Source: Candidatus Woesearchaeota archaeon (GTDB lineage Archaea; Nanobdellota; Nanobdellia; Woesearchaeales; UBA10216). Taken from it: a stretch of 64,000 bases of DNA. Below the pieces are notes generated by a model, which was given only the letters and a program-made list of their open reading frames with translations, made no database searches and was not told the DNA's origin. This document shows positions 20,053 through 29,330 of the stretch, one piece after another (the stretch's first letter is position 1; every line of letters begins with the position of its first letter). The stretch lies in the NCBI GenBank assembly GCA_016180195.1, contig JACPBS010000005.1, forward strand, positions 44,262 through 108,261, read 5' to 3'. The position numbers were made by a program, and so were the translations under genes.

Positions 20053-20746
20053 AGTGAATAACCTGAAGGTTGAAGTTGATGGCAATATTGTTGTCAAGGG
20101 GGTTTCATTTGTAATTGGAGACAAGGATGTGGTTGCCTTGATGGGCCCTAATGGGTCTGGCAAGTCAAGCCTTGCATTGGCGTTGATGGGCCACCCAAGG
20201 TATAAGATCAAGTCTGGATCTGCTGTTCTGGATGGGGTGGACATTACAGGTATCAGCCCTGAGCAGAGGGCGAAGCTCGGCTTGTTTCTTTCTTTCCAGA
20301 ACCCTGTTGATGTTCCCGGCCTTGGTGTGGAAACCTTTTTAAGGCAGGCTTATAATTCGGTCAGGGGGAGGATGGGGGTTATGGACTTCCATCTTCTTCT
20401 TAAGGACAGGATGTCCTCTATCGGGGTTCCTGGCCAGTTCTCCTCGAGAGACCTGAGGGGTTTTTCCGGTGGTGAAAGAAAGAGGATGGAGCTGTTGCAG
20501 ATGTCTTTGCTAAACCCGAAGATTGCGATTCTTGATGAGATTGATTCAGGACTTGATTCAGGTGCTCTGAAGGATGTTGCTTCCGAGTTGAAAAAATTAA
20601 GTGCAGGATTGCTGCTCATCACGCATTATATCAGGATGCTTGAGTTTCTTAGGCCTGATGTGGTTCATGTTATGAAGGCTGGCCAGATCATGAGGTCAGG
20701 GGATTTTAGGCTTGCGTTGAGGATGGATAGGGAAGGTTTTGGGTAA
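20042..20746 (+). CDS. sufC: SufC ABC-type ATPase
   Basis: ALMGPNGSGKSSLALALMGHPRY, LFLSFQNPVDVPG, FSGGERKRMELLQMSLLNPKIAILDEIDSGLD. Confidence 0.95.
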   Translation: MALEVNNLKVEVDGNIVVKGVSFVIGDKDVVALMGPNGSGKSSLALALMGHPRYKIKSGSAVLDGVDITGISPEQRAKLGLFLSFQNPVDVPGLGVETFLRQAYNSVRGRMGVMDFHLLLKDRMSSIGVPGQFSSRDLRGFSGGERKRMELLQMSLLNPKIAILDEIDSGLDSGALKDVASELKKLSAGLLLITHYIRMLEFLRPDVVHVMKAGQIMRSGDFRLALRMDREGFG

Positions 20747-20748
20747 AA

Positions 20749-21453
20749 ATGGTGGTTTCTTTCAGGTCGAGGATATTGAGCATCGCCGCTGCATCTGACA
20801 AGGTCAGGATCTTCAGGATGGAGAAGGATCCCTCTTTTCAGTTCAGGTCGGGCCAGTTTGCTGTTTTGTCTATTGATGGTTTTTTTTCACGGGAAGGTTC
20901 CCTGGCGAGGAGATCCTATTCCATTTCGTCTTCAAATCATGATGATTTCATCGAGTTTTGCATAACCAGGGCAGAAAATGGCTTTTTCTCGTTGCAGATG
21001 CACAACCTTAAGGTTGGTGACTTCGTCAATGTTCAGGGTCCTTTTGGTGTTTTTGCATTGGAGATGCAACTTCCGGAAAATACGGTGTTTGTTGCAGGCG
21101 GAAGCGGCATTTCTCCGTTGATGAGCATGATTAGGTGCTTGTACAGGGAAAACGCATTCCCTCCGGGTTTCAGGCTTTTCTATGGGTTCAGGACACCTTC
21201 TGATTGCGTGTACGGAAGCGAGCTCCAGTCCATTTCTGCTGAGAAGGGGTTTGCCATTATTATGAGCGTGGATAAAGCTGCGGAGGGATGGAAGGGTGAT
21301 GTGGGGTTTGTTTCTGATGTATTGCAGAGGCATTGTGATTTTCCAAGGTCAGATGTGTACCTTTGCGGCCCTCCTTTGATGGTGTCTGCCACGATAAGGG
21401 AGCTTTTGAGGCTGGGGTTTGATGAGAAAAGGATCCACAGGGAGCAGTGGTAA
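20749..21453 (+). CDS. Ferredoxin-NADP reductase-like FAD/NAD(P)-binding oxidoreductase
   Basis: RSYSISSS (FAD-binding), GPFGVFAL, VFVAGGSGISPLMSMIR, VYLCGPPLMV. Confidence 0.85.
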   Translation: MVVSFRSRILSIAAASDKVRIFRMEKDPSFQFRSGQFAVLSIDGFFSREGSLARRSYSISSSNHDDFIEFCITRAENGFFSLQMHNLKVGDFVNVQGPFGVFALEMQLPENTVFVAGGSGISPLMSMIRCLYRENAFPPGFRLFYGFRTPSDCVYGSELQSISAEKGFAIIMSVDKAAEGWKGDVGFVSDVLQRHCDFPRSDVYLCGPPLMVSATIRELLRLGFDEKRIHREQW

Positions 21454-21458
21454 GCAAA

Positions 21459-21878
21459 TCATAGCCTGCTTATTTGGTCTTCTGATACGGCCCCTGCTGT
21501 TTCATGCATTGTTTTAAGCCCTTGCCTTAGGGATGCCTTGTCGCATATCTTTTCATGAACATGGGGTACTATTATCCACTTTTCTTCGGGCTTTGAGAAC
21601 GGGTTTACCATGATGAGAGTGAGCTTTTTTTCTGCGAGATTTCCCCATTTTTCAGTGAGGCTCTTGAGGTTTTCTTTTGTGTTGAATGTTACTATTGTTG
21701 AATTGTCGGCTGCCCTGGCAAAGTCATTTACTGAGATCATCGGCACGTAGATGACCTTTTTGTCCTTGAGAAATGCTGTTGTTGTTCCTTGCACTGTTTC
21801 GATTTTACCTTTGTGCACTTCTGCCCTGAATCTTGCATAGTTCACGGTCCAGTTTTTAAGATATTCCTTGGAATCCAT
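21459..21878 (-). CDS. Hypothetical protein
   Basis: Uninterrupted 139 aa ORF with coding-like composition between convergent/divergent genes; family not recognised. Confidence 0.6.
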   Translation of the reverse strand: MDSKEYLKNWTVNYARFRAEVHKGKIETVQGTTTAFLKDKKVIYVPMISVNDFARAADNSTIVTFNTKENLKSLTEKWGNLAEKKLTLIMVNPFSKPEEKWIIVPHVHEKICDKASLRQGLKTMHETAGAVSEDQISRL

Positions 21879-21970
21879 GGGATTGTGCCGAGTTTTTTTA
21901 TTTTAAATATTTTTTTGGAAATAATTTTAAATACGCCCTTAACTGAATCATCTCATGGGGTGTTTTTTCC

Positions 21971-22426
21971 ATGGAGCTTGATGCTGTCAACTCAAGGATA
22001 CTTGAGGGCCTTATCTCTGACTCGAGGCTGTCCTTCAGGGAGATTGCAAGGAAATCAGGGGTGTCAGTTGCAACTGTGGTGAACCGGGTGAGGAGCCTGG
22101 AGAAGGATGGAATCATTAAGGGCTATACTGCACTGGTTGATTACGATAAGCTGGGTTATGACATAGATGTGATCATCAATATCAAGGTTTCAAAAGGCAA
22201 GCTCCTTCAGGTTGAGGCCAAGATTGCCGCTTCTGAAAACATTGTTGCCGTTTATGACGTGACTGGGGATTATGATGCAGTTGTAATTGGCAAGTTCAGT
22301 AACAGGAGATCTCTGGACGCTTTCCTGAAGAAGATTCAGACATATGAGTTTGTGGAGAGGACAAACACTGTTGTGATACTGAACACGATAAAGGAGAGGA
22401 GGTTCATTCCTTCTTTGGGTAAGTGA
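21971..22426 (+). CDS. Lrp/AsnC-family transcriptional regulator
   Basis: ILEGLISDSRLSFREIARKSGVSVATVVNRVRSLEKDGIIKGYTALVDYDKLGYD plus RAM-like C-terminal domain. Confidence 0.93.
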   Translation: MELDAVNSRILEGLISDSRLSFREIARKSGVSVATVVNRVRSLEKDGIIKGYTALVDYDKLGYDIDVIINIKVSKGKLLQVEAKIAASENIVAVYDVTGDYDAVVIGKFSNRRSLDAFLKKIQTYEFVERTNTVVILNTIKERRFIPSLGK

Positions 22427-22859
22427 TGCTCTCCACGTAGTCCACGTATTCGTTTGTTTTCTGGTAGAATTCCTTGATCAAGTCCATGTTTATGTCCAGT
22501 ATGCCCTTGTCAATCGTCGCGATCATTGTAACATGCCTTCTGTACTCGTTGGTCTTCTTGTATTCTGCCTTGCTTATCTTTCTCAGCAGCAGGTAGAATT
22601 CGACCATTTCTGTTATTTTCGGGTCGTTGTAGACTTTCTTTACTATTTCGCATTTAAGGCCTGTTTGGGGGGGTATTTCCTTTATTTTTTTCTTGTCCTT
22701 TGCGTTTTTTAGCAGGAGTTCTATCGAATACCCGATGCTGCTTATAAGCCTCATTACTATGCTTCTTATGACATCAACTGTTCTGGTGTATTTGAGGCTT
22801 ACGTAAAGAAGGTGGTCCGCCCTTTTCAGGTCTTCCCTTGACTCCTGCAAAAAATCCAT
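22404..22859 (-). CDS. Hypothetical all-helical protein
   Basis: 151 aa ORF; 3' end overlaps the Lrp gene tail-to-tail. Confidence 0.6.
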   Translation of the reverse strand: MDFLQESREDLKRADHLLYVSLKYTRTVDVIRSIVMRLISSIGYSIELLLKNAKDKKKIKEIPPQTGLKCEIVKKVYNDPKITEMVEFYLLLRKISKAEYKKTNEYRRHVTMIATIDKGILDINMDLIKEFYQKTNEYVDYVESITYPKKE

Positions 22860-22888
22860 TTTACCCTTAGAAAGCCGCTATTTTTCTA

Positions 22889-23215
22889 TTATTTGCCCTC
22901 TGTGAGTTTTATTATTGCCGAGGCCAGGTCTCCGCCGGTTTCTTTAAGCGCCTTTGCAGCTTCCTTTTCGCTTTTGCCTGTTTGTTCCATCACTGTCATT
23001 ATGTCCTCTGTGCTTGTCTCTGCTTCCCTTTCGATTGCATTCCCCATTATCTGGAATGTATCCTGCCCCATCATGTTGACCTTTGTGACTTGAGGGTTTT
23101 GTATCACGATTTCCTTGTTACCTGTCTTTATGATGACTTCCTTGCAGGGAATGTCCTGGCTTTGTATTCCCATCTTCTTCATCGCTGCCTTAAGTGCCCT
23201 GTCATCAAGTCTCAT
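22889..23215 (-). CDS. nac: Nascent polypeptide-associated complex protein (archaeal NAC)
   Basis: EVIIKTGNKEIVIQNPQVTKVNMMGQDTFQIMG (NAC domain) and C-terminal UBA-like TGKSEKEAAKALKETGGDLASAIIKL. Confidence 0.93.
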   Translation of the reverse strand: MRLDDRALKAAMKKMGIQSQDIPCKEVIIKTGNKEIVIQNPQVTKVNMMGQDTFQIMGNAIEREAETSTEDIMTVMEQTGKSEKEAAKALKETGGDLASAIIKLTEGK

Positions 23216-23373
23216 TTTGCCAGAACGTGCAGAAGAATCTCCATAACCATGACAAGCACGACCAGGATCACCACATGCCCTGGTTTTAGCTCTATCTTGC
23301 TTTTGTATTCATCAAAATACCTTACTATGCCGCCCATGGAGCTGGGCATTTGAATCTTGTTATCCCTTGACAT
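23212..23373 (-). CDS. Preprotein translocase Sec61-beta subunit (53 aa; absent from the ORF track)
   Basis: Own translation: MSRDNKIQMPSSMGGIVRYFDEYKSKIELKPGHVVILVVLVMVMEILLHVLAK*. Archaeal Sec61-beta pattern (P-GGIVRYFDE-I-L-P--VV plus TM); overlaps the NAC start as ATGA. Confidence 0.87.
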   Translation of the reverse strand: MSRDNKIQMPSSMGGIVRYFDEYKSKIELKPGHVVILVVLVMVMEILLHVLAK

Positions 23374-23417
23374 TATATGCTATATATTCATGCACATATA
23401 AAAAGGTTTTTGCGTTG

Positions 23418-23504
23418 CTATTCAGAATGCTCATAATCTATTAGTGCTTTCATGAGTTTCAATGCGGCATCGTATGCCTTAGTTCTGGTTGTTGTAGTGG
23501 ACAT
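23418..23504 (-). CDS. Possible 28 aa micro-ORF after atpD
   Basis: Own translation: MSTTTTRTKAYDAALKLMKALIDYEHSE*; lies between atpD stop and the Sec61-beta promoter. Confidence 0.3.
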   Translation of the reverse strand: MSTTTTRTKAYDAALKLMKALIDYEHSE

Positions 23505-23522
23505 TGGTTTTCGGCAGTCCGA

Positions 23523-24146
23523 TTATCCGATTACCTGCTTTATGTGCTTCAGCCTTGAGAAATTCTCCCTTTCCATCTCCTCGAGCCTGAGCCTGATGTA
23601 GTTGGCGTCTTCTTCAAGCCTCGGTATGGTTATCTTTTCAAGTGCATTTACCTTCCTTTTTGTCTTCTCTATCTCCTGCAGCAGCCTTTTGAGGGCTGTC
23701 TCGTACTCTGCTGCGGTGAGGACCTTTTCAACCAGTTTTTCATACGCAAGCGCTGCCTCGTCTGTTGTAACTGATGCTGAGACAAATCCATAGCCTCTTG
23801 ACATGGGGCTTTTCTGGATTGAGCCCTTTTTTATCTTTGGGACAAGCACTCCCATCACGTTTTTTGTTTCCAGCTCTATGATCGGCTTGTCTTTCAGGGC
23901 AAGCGCTATTGCTTTGAGCTTAAGGTCGGATTCTATTGCCCTTGCTATGTTCATTTTTTCAAGCGCTTTCCTGTATTCCTCGATAAGTTCCTGCCTTACG
24001 TTTTTTGCGTTTTCAAGCGCCTTGAAGAATTCCATTATCAGGCCGTCCCTTTTTTTCTTGAGCATGCTGTGGCCTGATTTTGCTAGTTTTATTTTCTTCT
24101 TGAGTGTTAGAAGTTCGCTTCTTGTCGGTTTTACGTTGGATGCCAT
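23523..24146 (-). CDS. atpD: A/V-type ATP synthase subunit D
   Basis: NVKPTRSELLTLKKKIKLAKSGHSMLKKKRDGL; coiled-coil, last gene of the operon. Confidence 0.95.
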   Translation of the reverse strand: MASNVKPTRSELLTLKKKIKLAKSGHSMLKKKRDGLIMEFFKALENAKNVRQELIEEYRKALEKMNIARAIESDLKLKAIALALKDKPIIELETKNVMGVLVPKIKKGSIQKSPMSRGYGFVSASVTTDEAALAYEKLVEKVLTAAEYETALKRLLQEIEKTKRKVNALEKITIPRLEEDANYIRLRLEEMERENFSRLKHIKQVIG

Positions 24147-24164
24147 TCTTAAGAAAATTTGCGA

Positions 24165-25544
24165 TTATGGCAAATTTTTTCCGTGGTATTTCTTCTTTGT
24201 GTCAGGGCTTATCCTTATCAGTTCGTTTTCAGGAAGCGTGCTCAGAAGTTTCCATGAGGTGTTCAGGGTTCCTTCCTTTATTTCCCTGTTCTCATTCTTC
24301 CCCTGCCTCACGAATTGGTCTTCGAATTCTGCCGCGAACCTCAGCAGTTTTTTGTCCCTTTCAGCAAGCGATTCCTCGCCTACGATTGCAGCAAGCCCCC
24401 TGAGGTCTCTTCCCTCTGCGTAGTTGGCGTAAAGCTGGTCTGATACCTGCTTGTGGTCTTCCCTTGTTTTTTCAGGCCCGATGCCCAGGTTCATGAGCCT
24501 TGACAGTGATGGCAGGACATCTATTGGCGGGTATATCCCCTTCCTGTGCAGTTCCCTGCTTAGGACTATCTGTCCTTCTGTTATGTATCCTGTTAGGTCG
24601 GGAATGGGGTGTGTTATGTCGTCCCCGATCATTGTAAGTATCGGTATCTGGGTAACGCTGCCTTTCTTTCCGTGGATTATCCCTGCTCTTTCATATATTG
24701 ATGCGAGGTCAGTGTACATGTATCCGGGGTATCCTCGTCTTCCAGGTATCTCTTCCCTTGCAGCCCCTATTTCTCTCAGGCTTTCTGCATAGTTTGTCAT
24801 GTCTGTAAGAATTACAAGCACGTGCATGTCTTTTTTGAATGCAAAGTATTCTGCGGCTGTGAGAGCCATTCTGGGGGTTATGAGCCTTTCCACTGCAGGA
24901 TCATCAGCCAGGTTGAGGAAGACCACTGACCTCTTTAGGGCGCCGGTTTGCTCGAAATCGTTAATGAATTTCTGGGCTTCCTCATTCGTGATGCCCATGG
25001 CTGCGAAGACTACAACGAAGCTTGTTTCTTTTCCCACTACCTTTGCCTGCCTTGCGATCTGTAGCGCAATTTCATTGTGGGGCAGCCCTGATCCTGAGAA
25101 TATGGGCAGCTTTTGCCCTCGCACTAACGTATTCATGAGGTCTATTGTTGATATGCCTGTTTGTATGAAGTCTGAGGGGCTTGCCCTGGCAACGGGGTTT
25201 ATTGCAGCTCCTGTTATGTCTATTTTTTCGTCAGGTATTATCTCGGGGCCTCCGTCTATTGGCTTTCCTGCCCCGTTGAGTATCCTTCCGAGAAGCTCCT
25301 CTGACACAGGCAGCTTTATGTTCTCTCCGAGGAATTTCACCCTTGTCTGTACGTCGAGCCCTGATGTGCCTTCAAATACCTGCACAACAACGACATCATC
25401 GCTTGTGTCGAGCACCTGGCCTGTTTTTATTTCTCCTGACGGGGTTTGGATCTTTACCATGTCAGCGTATCCTATAGGCTCCGTTTTCTTCACGAATATT
25501 AGCGGTCCTGCGATCTTTGTGATGGTCTTGTATTCCTTTTCCAT
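24165..25544 (-). CDS. atpB: A/V-type ATP synthase subunit B
   Basis: [14 protein letters not shown]..., [69 protein letters not shown]. Confidence 0.97.
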   Translation of the reverse strand: MEKEYKTITKIAGPLIFVKKTEPIGYADMVKIQTPSGEIKTGQVLDTSDDVVVVQVFEGTSGLDVQTRVKFLGENIKLPVSEELLGRILNGAGKPIDGGPEIIPDEKIDITGAAINPVARASPSDFIQTGISTIDLMNTLVRGQKLPIFSGSGLPHNEIALQIARQAKVVGKETSFVVVFAAMGITNEEAQKFINDFEQTGALKRSVVFLNLADDPAVERLITPRMALTAAEYFAFKKDMHVLVILTDMTNYAESLREIGAAREEIPGRRGYPGYMYTDLASIYERAGIIHGKKGSVTQIPILTMIGDDITHPIPDLTGYITEGQIVLSRELHRKGIYPPIDVLPSLSRLMNLGIGPEKTREDHKQVSDQLYANYAEGRDLRGLAAIVGEESLAERDKKLLRFAAEFEDQFVRQGKNENREIKEGTLNTSWKLLSTLPENELIRISPDTKKKYHGKNLP

Positions 25545-25548
25545 TTTC

Positions 25549-27264
25549 TCATCCCTTGATTTCCTTTTCCATTTCTGATTCTATGCTTTTCAGGAAGCTT
25601 TCATAGTTCTTTTCGAACTTGACTTCGACTATGCGGTCTTTTGATTTCATGTCAAGTATTTTTTGGGCCCTGGTTCCTGACTCTAGGGCTGAATTGGCGA
25701 GGTCCGCGTATTTCAGTATTGTCCTCATCATCATGTATGCCTTTTTTGGCGGGCAGTACGTGTCTATAGGATGGAATGCGTTTTGTTGCAGCAGCGTTTC
25801 CCTTATCAGCCTTGCCACTCTGAGCGTTATTCTTTCTTTTTCAGGCAGCGCATCAGACCCTATAAGCTGCACGATTTCTAGCAGCCTGTCCTCTTCCTGG
25901 AGTATCCCCATTATCCTGTTTACGCAGGCTCTCCAGTCCTTTGCAGCGTTCTCCTCGAACCATTTTTCCAGTATGTCCGGGTATAGTGAGTATGATGTGA
26001 GCCAGTTGATTGATGGGAAGTGCCTTCGTTGTGCCAGTTTTGCGTCGAGTGCCCAGAATACCTTGACAACCCTTAGTGTGCTTTGGGTTACTGGTTCTGA
26101 GAAATCTCCTCCTGGCGGGGATACTGCGCCTATTACTGAAACTGAGCCTTCCCTTCCTGAGAGGGTTTTTGCCCTTCCCGCCCTTTCATAGAATTCAGCT
26201 AGCTTCGTTGATAAGTAAGATGGGTAGCCCTCCTCGCCGGGCATCTCTTGCAGCCTTGATGATATTTCTCTCATCGCCTCAGCCCATCTTGATGTCGAGT
26301 CTGCCATTAATGCAACGCTGTATCCCATGTCCCTGTAATATTCAGCTATTGTGATTCCTGTGTAAATTGAGGCTTCCCTTGCAGCTACCGGCATGTTTGA
26401 TGTGTTGGCTATGAGTATTGTCCTGTTCATCAGGGGCTGGTCTGTTCTTGGGTCTATCAGCCTTGGGAACTCCTCAAGCACCTCTGTCATCTCATTTCCC
26501 CTTTCCCCGCACCCGACGTAAACAATCACTTCTGCGTCAGCCCATTTTGCAAGCTGCTGTTGGGAAACGGTCTTGCCCGATCCAAAAGGGCCGGGTATTG
26601 CTGCAACCCCGCCTTTTGCAAGAGGGAACATCACGTCAAAGATCCTTTGGCCTGTTATGAGTGGGATGTTTGGAAGAAGCTTCTTTTCGATTGTCCTTCC
26701 TTTTCTGACAGGCCATTTCTGCATGAGTCTTATTGATTCCCCGTTGTCGAGCCTGCATACTGTTTCCTCTACTGTGAATGATCCTTCTTTTATCTCGTTT
26801 ACCTTTCCACTCCTTGTCTTTGGCCCTGCCAGTATCCTGTGCTCGGTGTTGAACTCCTTCACGGTTCCTATTGCCGTTCCTGCCTTGACTATGTCGCCTT
26901 TTTTCACAATTGGCTTGAATTCCCATTTCTTCTTTCGGTCAAGTGCGGGCGCGGTCAGCCCCCTGGATATGAAATCCCCCGCTCCCTTCTTTAGCTCTGG
27001 GAGGGGCCTTTGTATTCCGTCGTAGATTGAGTTCAGCAGGCCTGGCCCGAGTTCAACTGAAAGCGGTTCCCCGGTTGTTTCAACAGGCTCTCCGGGCTTT
27101 AGGCCTGATGTGTCCTCGTAAACCTGGATTATTGTTTTGTCGTCGCTGATTTGGATTACTTCTCCCATCAGCTTTTCATGCCCAACCTTGACTACGTCGT
27201 ACATCTTTGCCTGCAGCCCTTTTGCGGTCACTACCGGCCCGGTTATCCTGTATATTGTTCCCAT
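25549..27264 (-). CDS. atpA: A/V-type ATP synthase catalytic subunit A
   Basis: [24 protein letters not shown] Walker [33 protein letters not shown]; 571 aa, so no intein. Confidence 0.97.
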   Translation of the reverse strand: MGTIYRITGPVVTAKGLQAKMYDVVKVGHEKLMGEVIQISDDKTIIQVYEDTSGLKPGEPVETTGEPLSVELGPGLLNSIYDGIQRPLPELKKGAGDFISRGLTAPALDRKKKWEFKPIVKKGDIVKAGTAIGTVKEFNTEHRILAGPKTRSGKVNEIKEGSFTVEETVCRLDNGESIRLMQKWPVRKGRTIEKKLLPNIPLITGQRIFDVMFPLAKGGVAAIPGPFGSGKTVSQQQLAKWADAEVIVYVGCGERGNEMTEVLEEFPRLIDPRTDQPLMNRTILIANTSNMPVAAREASIYTGITIAEYYRDMGYSVALMADSTSRWAEAMREISSRLQEMPGEEGYPSYLSTKLAEFYERAGRAKTLSGREGSVSVIGAVSPPGGDFSEPVTQSTLRVVKVFWALDAKLAQRRHFPSINWLTSYSLYPDILEKWFEENAAKDWRACVNRIMGILQEEDRLLEIVQLIGSDALPEKERITLRVARLIRETLLQQNAFHPIDTYCPPKKAYMMMRTILKYADLANSALESGTRAQKILDMKSKDRIVEVKFEKNYESFLKSIESEMEKEIKG

Positions 27265-27265
27265 T

Positions 27266-27553
27266 TTACAGATCGATTCCTATTGACCTCTTTATGAGTT
27301 TGTTTATGTTCTCTTCTGAATTTTCTGTTGAAAGGACGATGAACAGGGGCTTTATTGAATCCTCGAGTTCCTTCCTTTCGTAGTCCTCGAGCTTTCCCAT
27401 GGTCTTGTCATCTATTATTATGACTCCGAATTCGTTTTTTGTCAGTCTTTTTATCTCTTGCGCTTTTTCGATGTTGAACGTTTTTATTCCAACCAGTTCG
27501 AATCCTAAAGTAAATTCCCCGGGTCCTATTGCGGCTATTTCCATTTTAGGCAA
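27266..27553 (-). CDS. atpF: A/V-type ATP synthase subunit F
   Basis: [20 protein letters not shown]..., IIIDDKTM; operon position. Confidence 0.88.
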   Translation of the reverse strand: MPKMEIAAIGPGEFTLGFELVGIKTFNIEKAQEIKRLTKNEFGVIIIDDKTMGKLEDYERKELEDSIKPLFIVLSTENSEENINKLIKRSIGIDL

Positions 27554-28574
27554 CTATCTGGCCCTCCACGAATTCCTGCTGAAGGCCCAGCTGTTTTGAT
27601 TTTATGAGCATCTTGAGGTTTCTTGCTTCTATTTCCTTTGCGAAAAGGTATCCGAAAATGGCATCGGCCTTTAGAGGCCTCTGGTGCAGCATCTTTAGCC
27701 CGCTTTCAAGAAGATGCTTGAAGAGGCTTGTCTCGAGGTATATCAGTGTTCCCTTCTTTTTATATTCATCCAGTCCGTGCTTGGCGTGTTTTCCATATTT
27801 GCTGTTTTCTATGATTCCTGGCAGATCCTCGAGTGATGCTCCTGCCAGCCTTTTAACTGTCTTGCTTGGCGAGCTTATGAGGTATTTTTGTATTTCCCCC
27901 CGGTCCATTCCTTCCCTTTTGAACCTGAATATGTTGATTATGTTCCTTATCTCTATTTCATTCTCAAGGAATTGCCGGAATAGCGATTTTCCGGTGATTT
28001 CAATGACCTTGCTGTAATATTCCTTGTCCAGCATGTTTTCTATTTCAACGAGGTTTTGGGATTTATCGCGGATTTTTTTTAGGGTTGGCCTGTCAAGCAC
28101 TTCAGCCAGCATCTCTTCCATCGTTGCCTTCTTCATCAGGTCTTTCAGGAATTGGATTGGTAGCGCGTATGGCTCCATTAGGTGTTCAATTTCAGTTTCA
28201 CCGGTGTATTTGGCCCTTAATGACGTCTTGACATTGTACAGGTCATGTCTCATCAGGTAGATGTCAAGGAATTGCCTCAGCTTCATTGGTGTTATGCGCC
28301 TTAGCTTTTTATGGGTGTTGGAAAGGTTTTTGTTGATTGCTATTTCTGCAAGCTGCATGCCCTTGTGGATGAGCGCGACCTCGTCTATCTCCTTCTTGTA
28401 CTCTGTTGATTCAAGGAATCCTGTTACCTCATTGAGGCTCATTTTCACGAGCTTGGTGTAGTCGCTTTTCTTGAGGAGTGCTGATTTCATGACTGACACT
28501 CGTGCATAAGTGTAAGGGTAGCTTTGGTTTAGTGCGCCCGGGCTAGTCTGTCCTGAATAGTATTTTTGCAACAT
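27546..28574 (-). CDS. atpC: A/V-type ATP synthase subunit C
   Basis: YPYTYARVSVMKSALLKKSDYTKLVKMSLNEVTGFLESTEYKKEI; operon position. Confidence 0.92.
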   Translation of the reverse strand: MLQKYYSGQTSPGALNQSYPYTYARVSVMKSALLKKSDYTKLVKMSLNEVTGFLESTEYKKEIDEVALIHKGMQLAEIAINKNLSNTHKKLRRITPMKLRQFLDIYLMRHDLYNVKTSLRAKYTGETEIEHLMEPYALPIQFLKDLMKKATMEEMLAEVLDRPTLKKIRDKSQNLVEIENMLDKEYYSKVIEITGKSLFRQFLENEIEIRNIINIFRFKREGMDRGEIQKYLISSPSKTVKRLAGASLEDLPGIIENSKYGKHAKHGLDEYKKKGTLIYLETSLFKHLLESGLKMLHQRPLKADAIFGYLFAKEIEARNLKMLIKSKQLGLQQEFVEGQIVA

Positions 28575-29094
28575 CTTTCAGCGATTTCTCCCTGACTTGG
28601 TCTAGGATTGATTCATAACTGTAGTCTATTCTGATTGTCCCGTCCTTGTTTTCAGCTATTATGCCCCCGATGATTGGCGCTGCCTGTGTTTTGAGGCCTT
28701 CGATATGTTTTATGTCTGCTTCGCTGCACAGCACCCTTCCGGGCTCCATTTGATTTTTCGCTTTAGAAATAAGCGACTTGATGTGCTCCTTTCTAGTCGA
28801 TTGGGGCATTTTCGAAATCTCCTGCCTTGCGCTCTCGAAGGCTTCCTCAATTATCCTTTTCCTTGTCTCCAGCAGCATCTTGTTTACTTCAAGCTCTGCC
28901 GAAGACATTTCCCTTATCTTGAGCTCTTCAAGCTCTCTCGCTGTTTCTTCCTCTGCTTTTTTTTTCTTTTCTCTTGATTTCTCTTCGGCTGATTCTATTA
29001 TGGCTTTGGCTTCCTTTTCAGCTTCCGAGATGATTGCTGCATGCTGTTTTTTTGATTTTGCAATCACCTCATCCCTGACCTTTTCTATGCCCAT
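28543..29094 (-). CDS. atpE: A/V-type ATP synthase subunit E
   Basis: MGIEKVRDEVIAKSKKQHAAIISEAEKEAKAIIESAEEKSREKKKK coiled coil; operon position. Confidence 0.9.
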   Translation of the reverse strand: MGIEKVRDEVIAKSKKQHAAIISEAEKEAKAIIESAEEKSREKKKKAEEETARELEELKIREMSSAELEVNKMLLETRKRIIEEAFESARQEISKMPQSTRKEHIKSLISKAKNQMEPGRVLCSEADIKHIEGLKTQAAPIIGGIIAENKDGTIRIDYSYESILDQVREKSLKDVAKILFRTD

Positions 29095-29098
29095 CTTT

Positions 29099-29326
29099 TC
29101 AGCCGCCTTTCGCAAGCCCGAGTATCATGATTGCTATGACAAGGCCGAATATGACGAGGGTTTCAGGTATTACTGTCATTAGAAGTCCCTTCCCGAAGAA
29201 TTCATCCTTTTCAGCCATTGCACCTATCGCGGCACTTCCTATTTCTTTCTCGGCAAGTGCTGCCCCTATGGCGCTGATGCCTATTGCAAGGCCTGCGCCT
29301 ATAGCTATCAATCCTGTTTCTGCCAT
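29099..29326 (-). CDS. atpK: A/V-type ATP synthase membrane rotor subunit K (c)
   Basis: 75 aa, two TM hairpin: GLIAIGAGLAIGISAIGAALAEKEIGSAAIGAMAEKDEFFGKGLLMTVIPETLVIFGLVIAIMIL. Confidence 0.95.
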   Translation of the reverse strand: MAETGLIAIGAGLAIGISAIGAALAEKEIGSAAIGAMAEKDEFFGKGLLMTVIPETLVIFGLVIAIMILGLAKGG

Positions 29327-29330
29327 TATT

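Noticed and set aside
25549-27264. Intein in ATP synthase subunit A
   Set aside because: The protein is 571 aa with an uninterrupted Walker A region.
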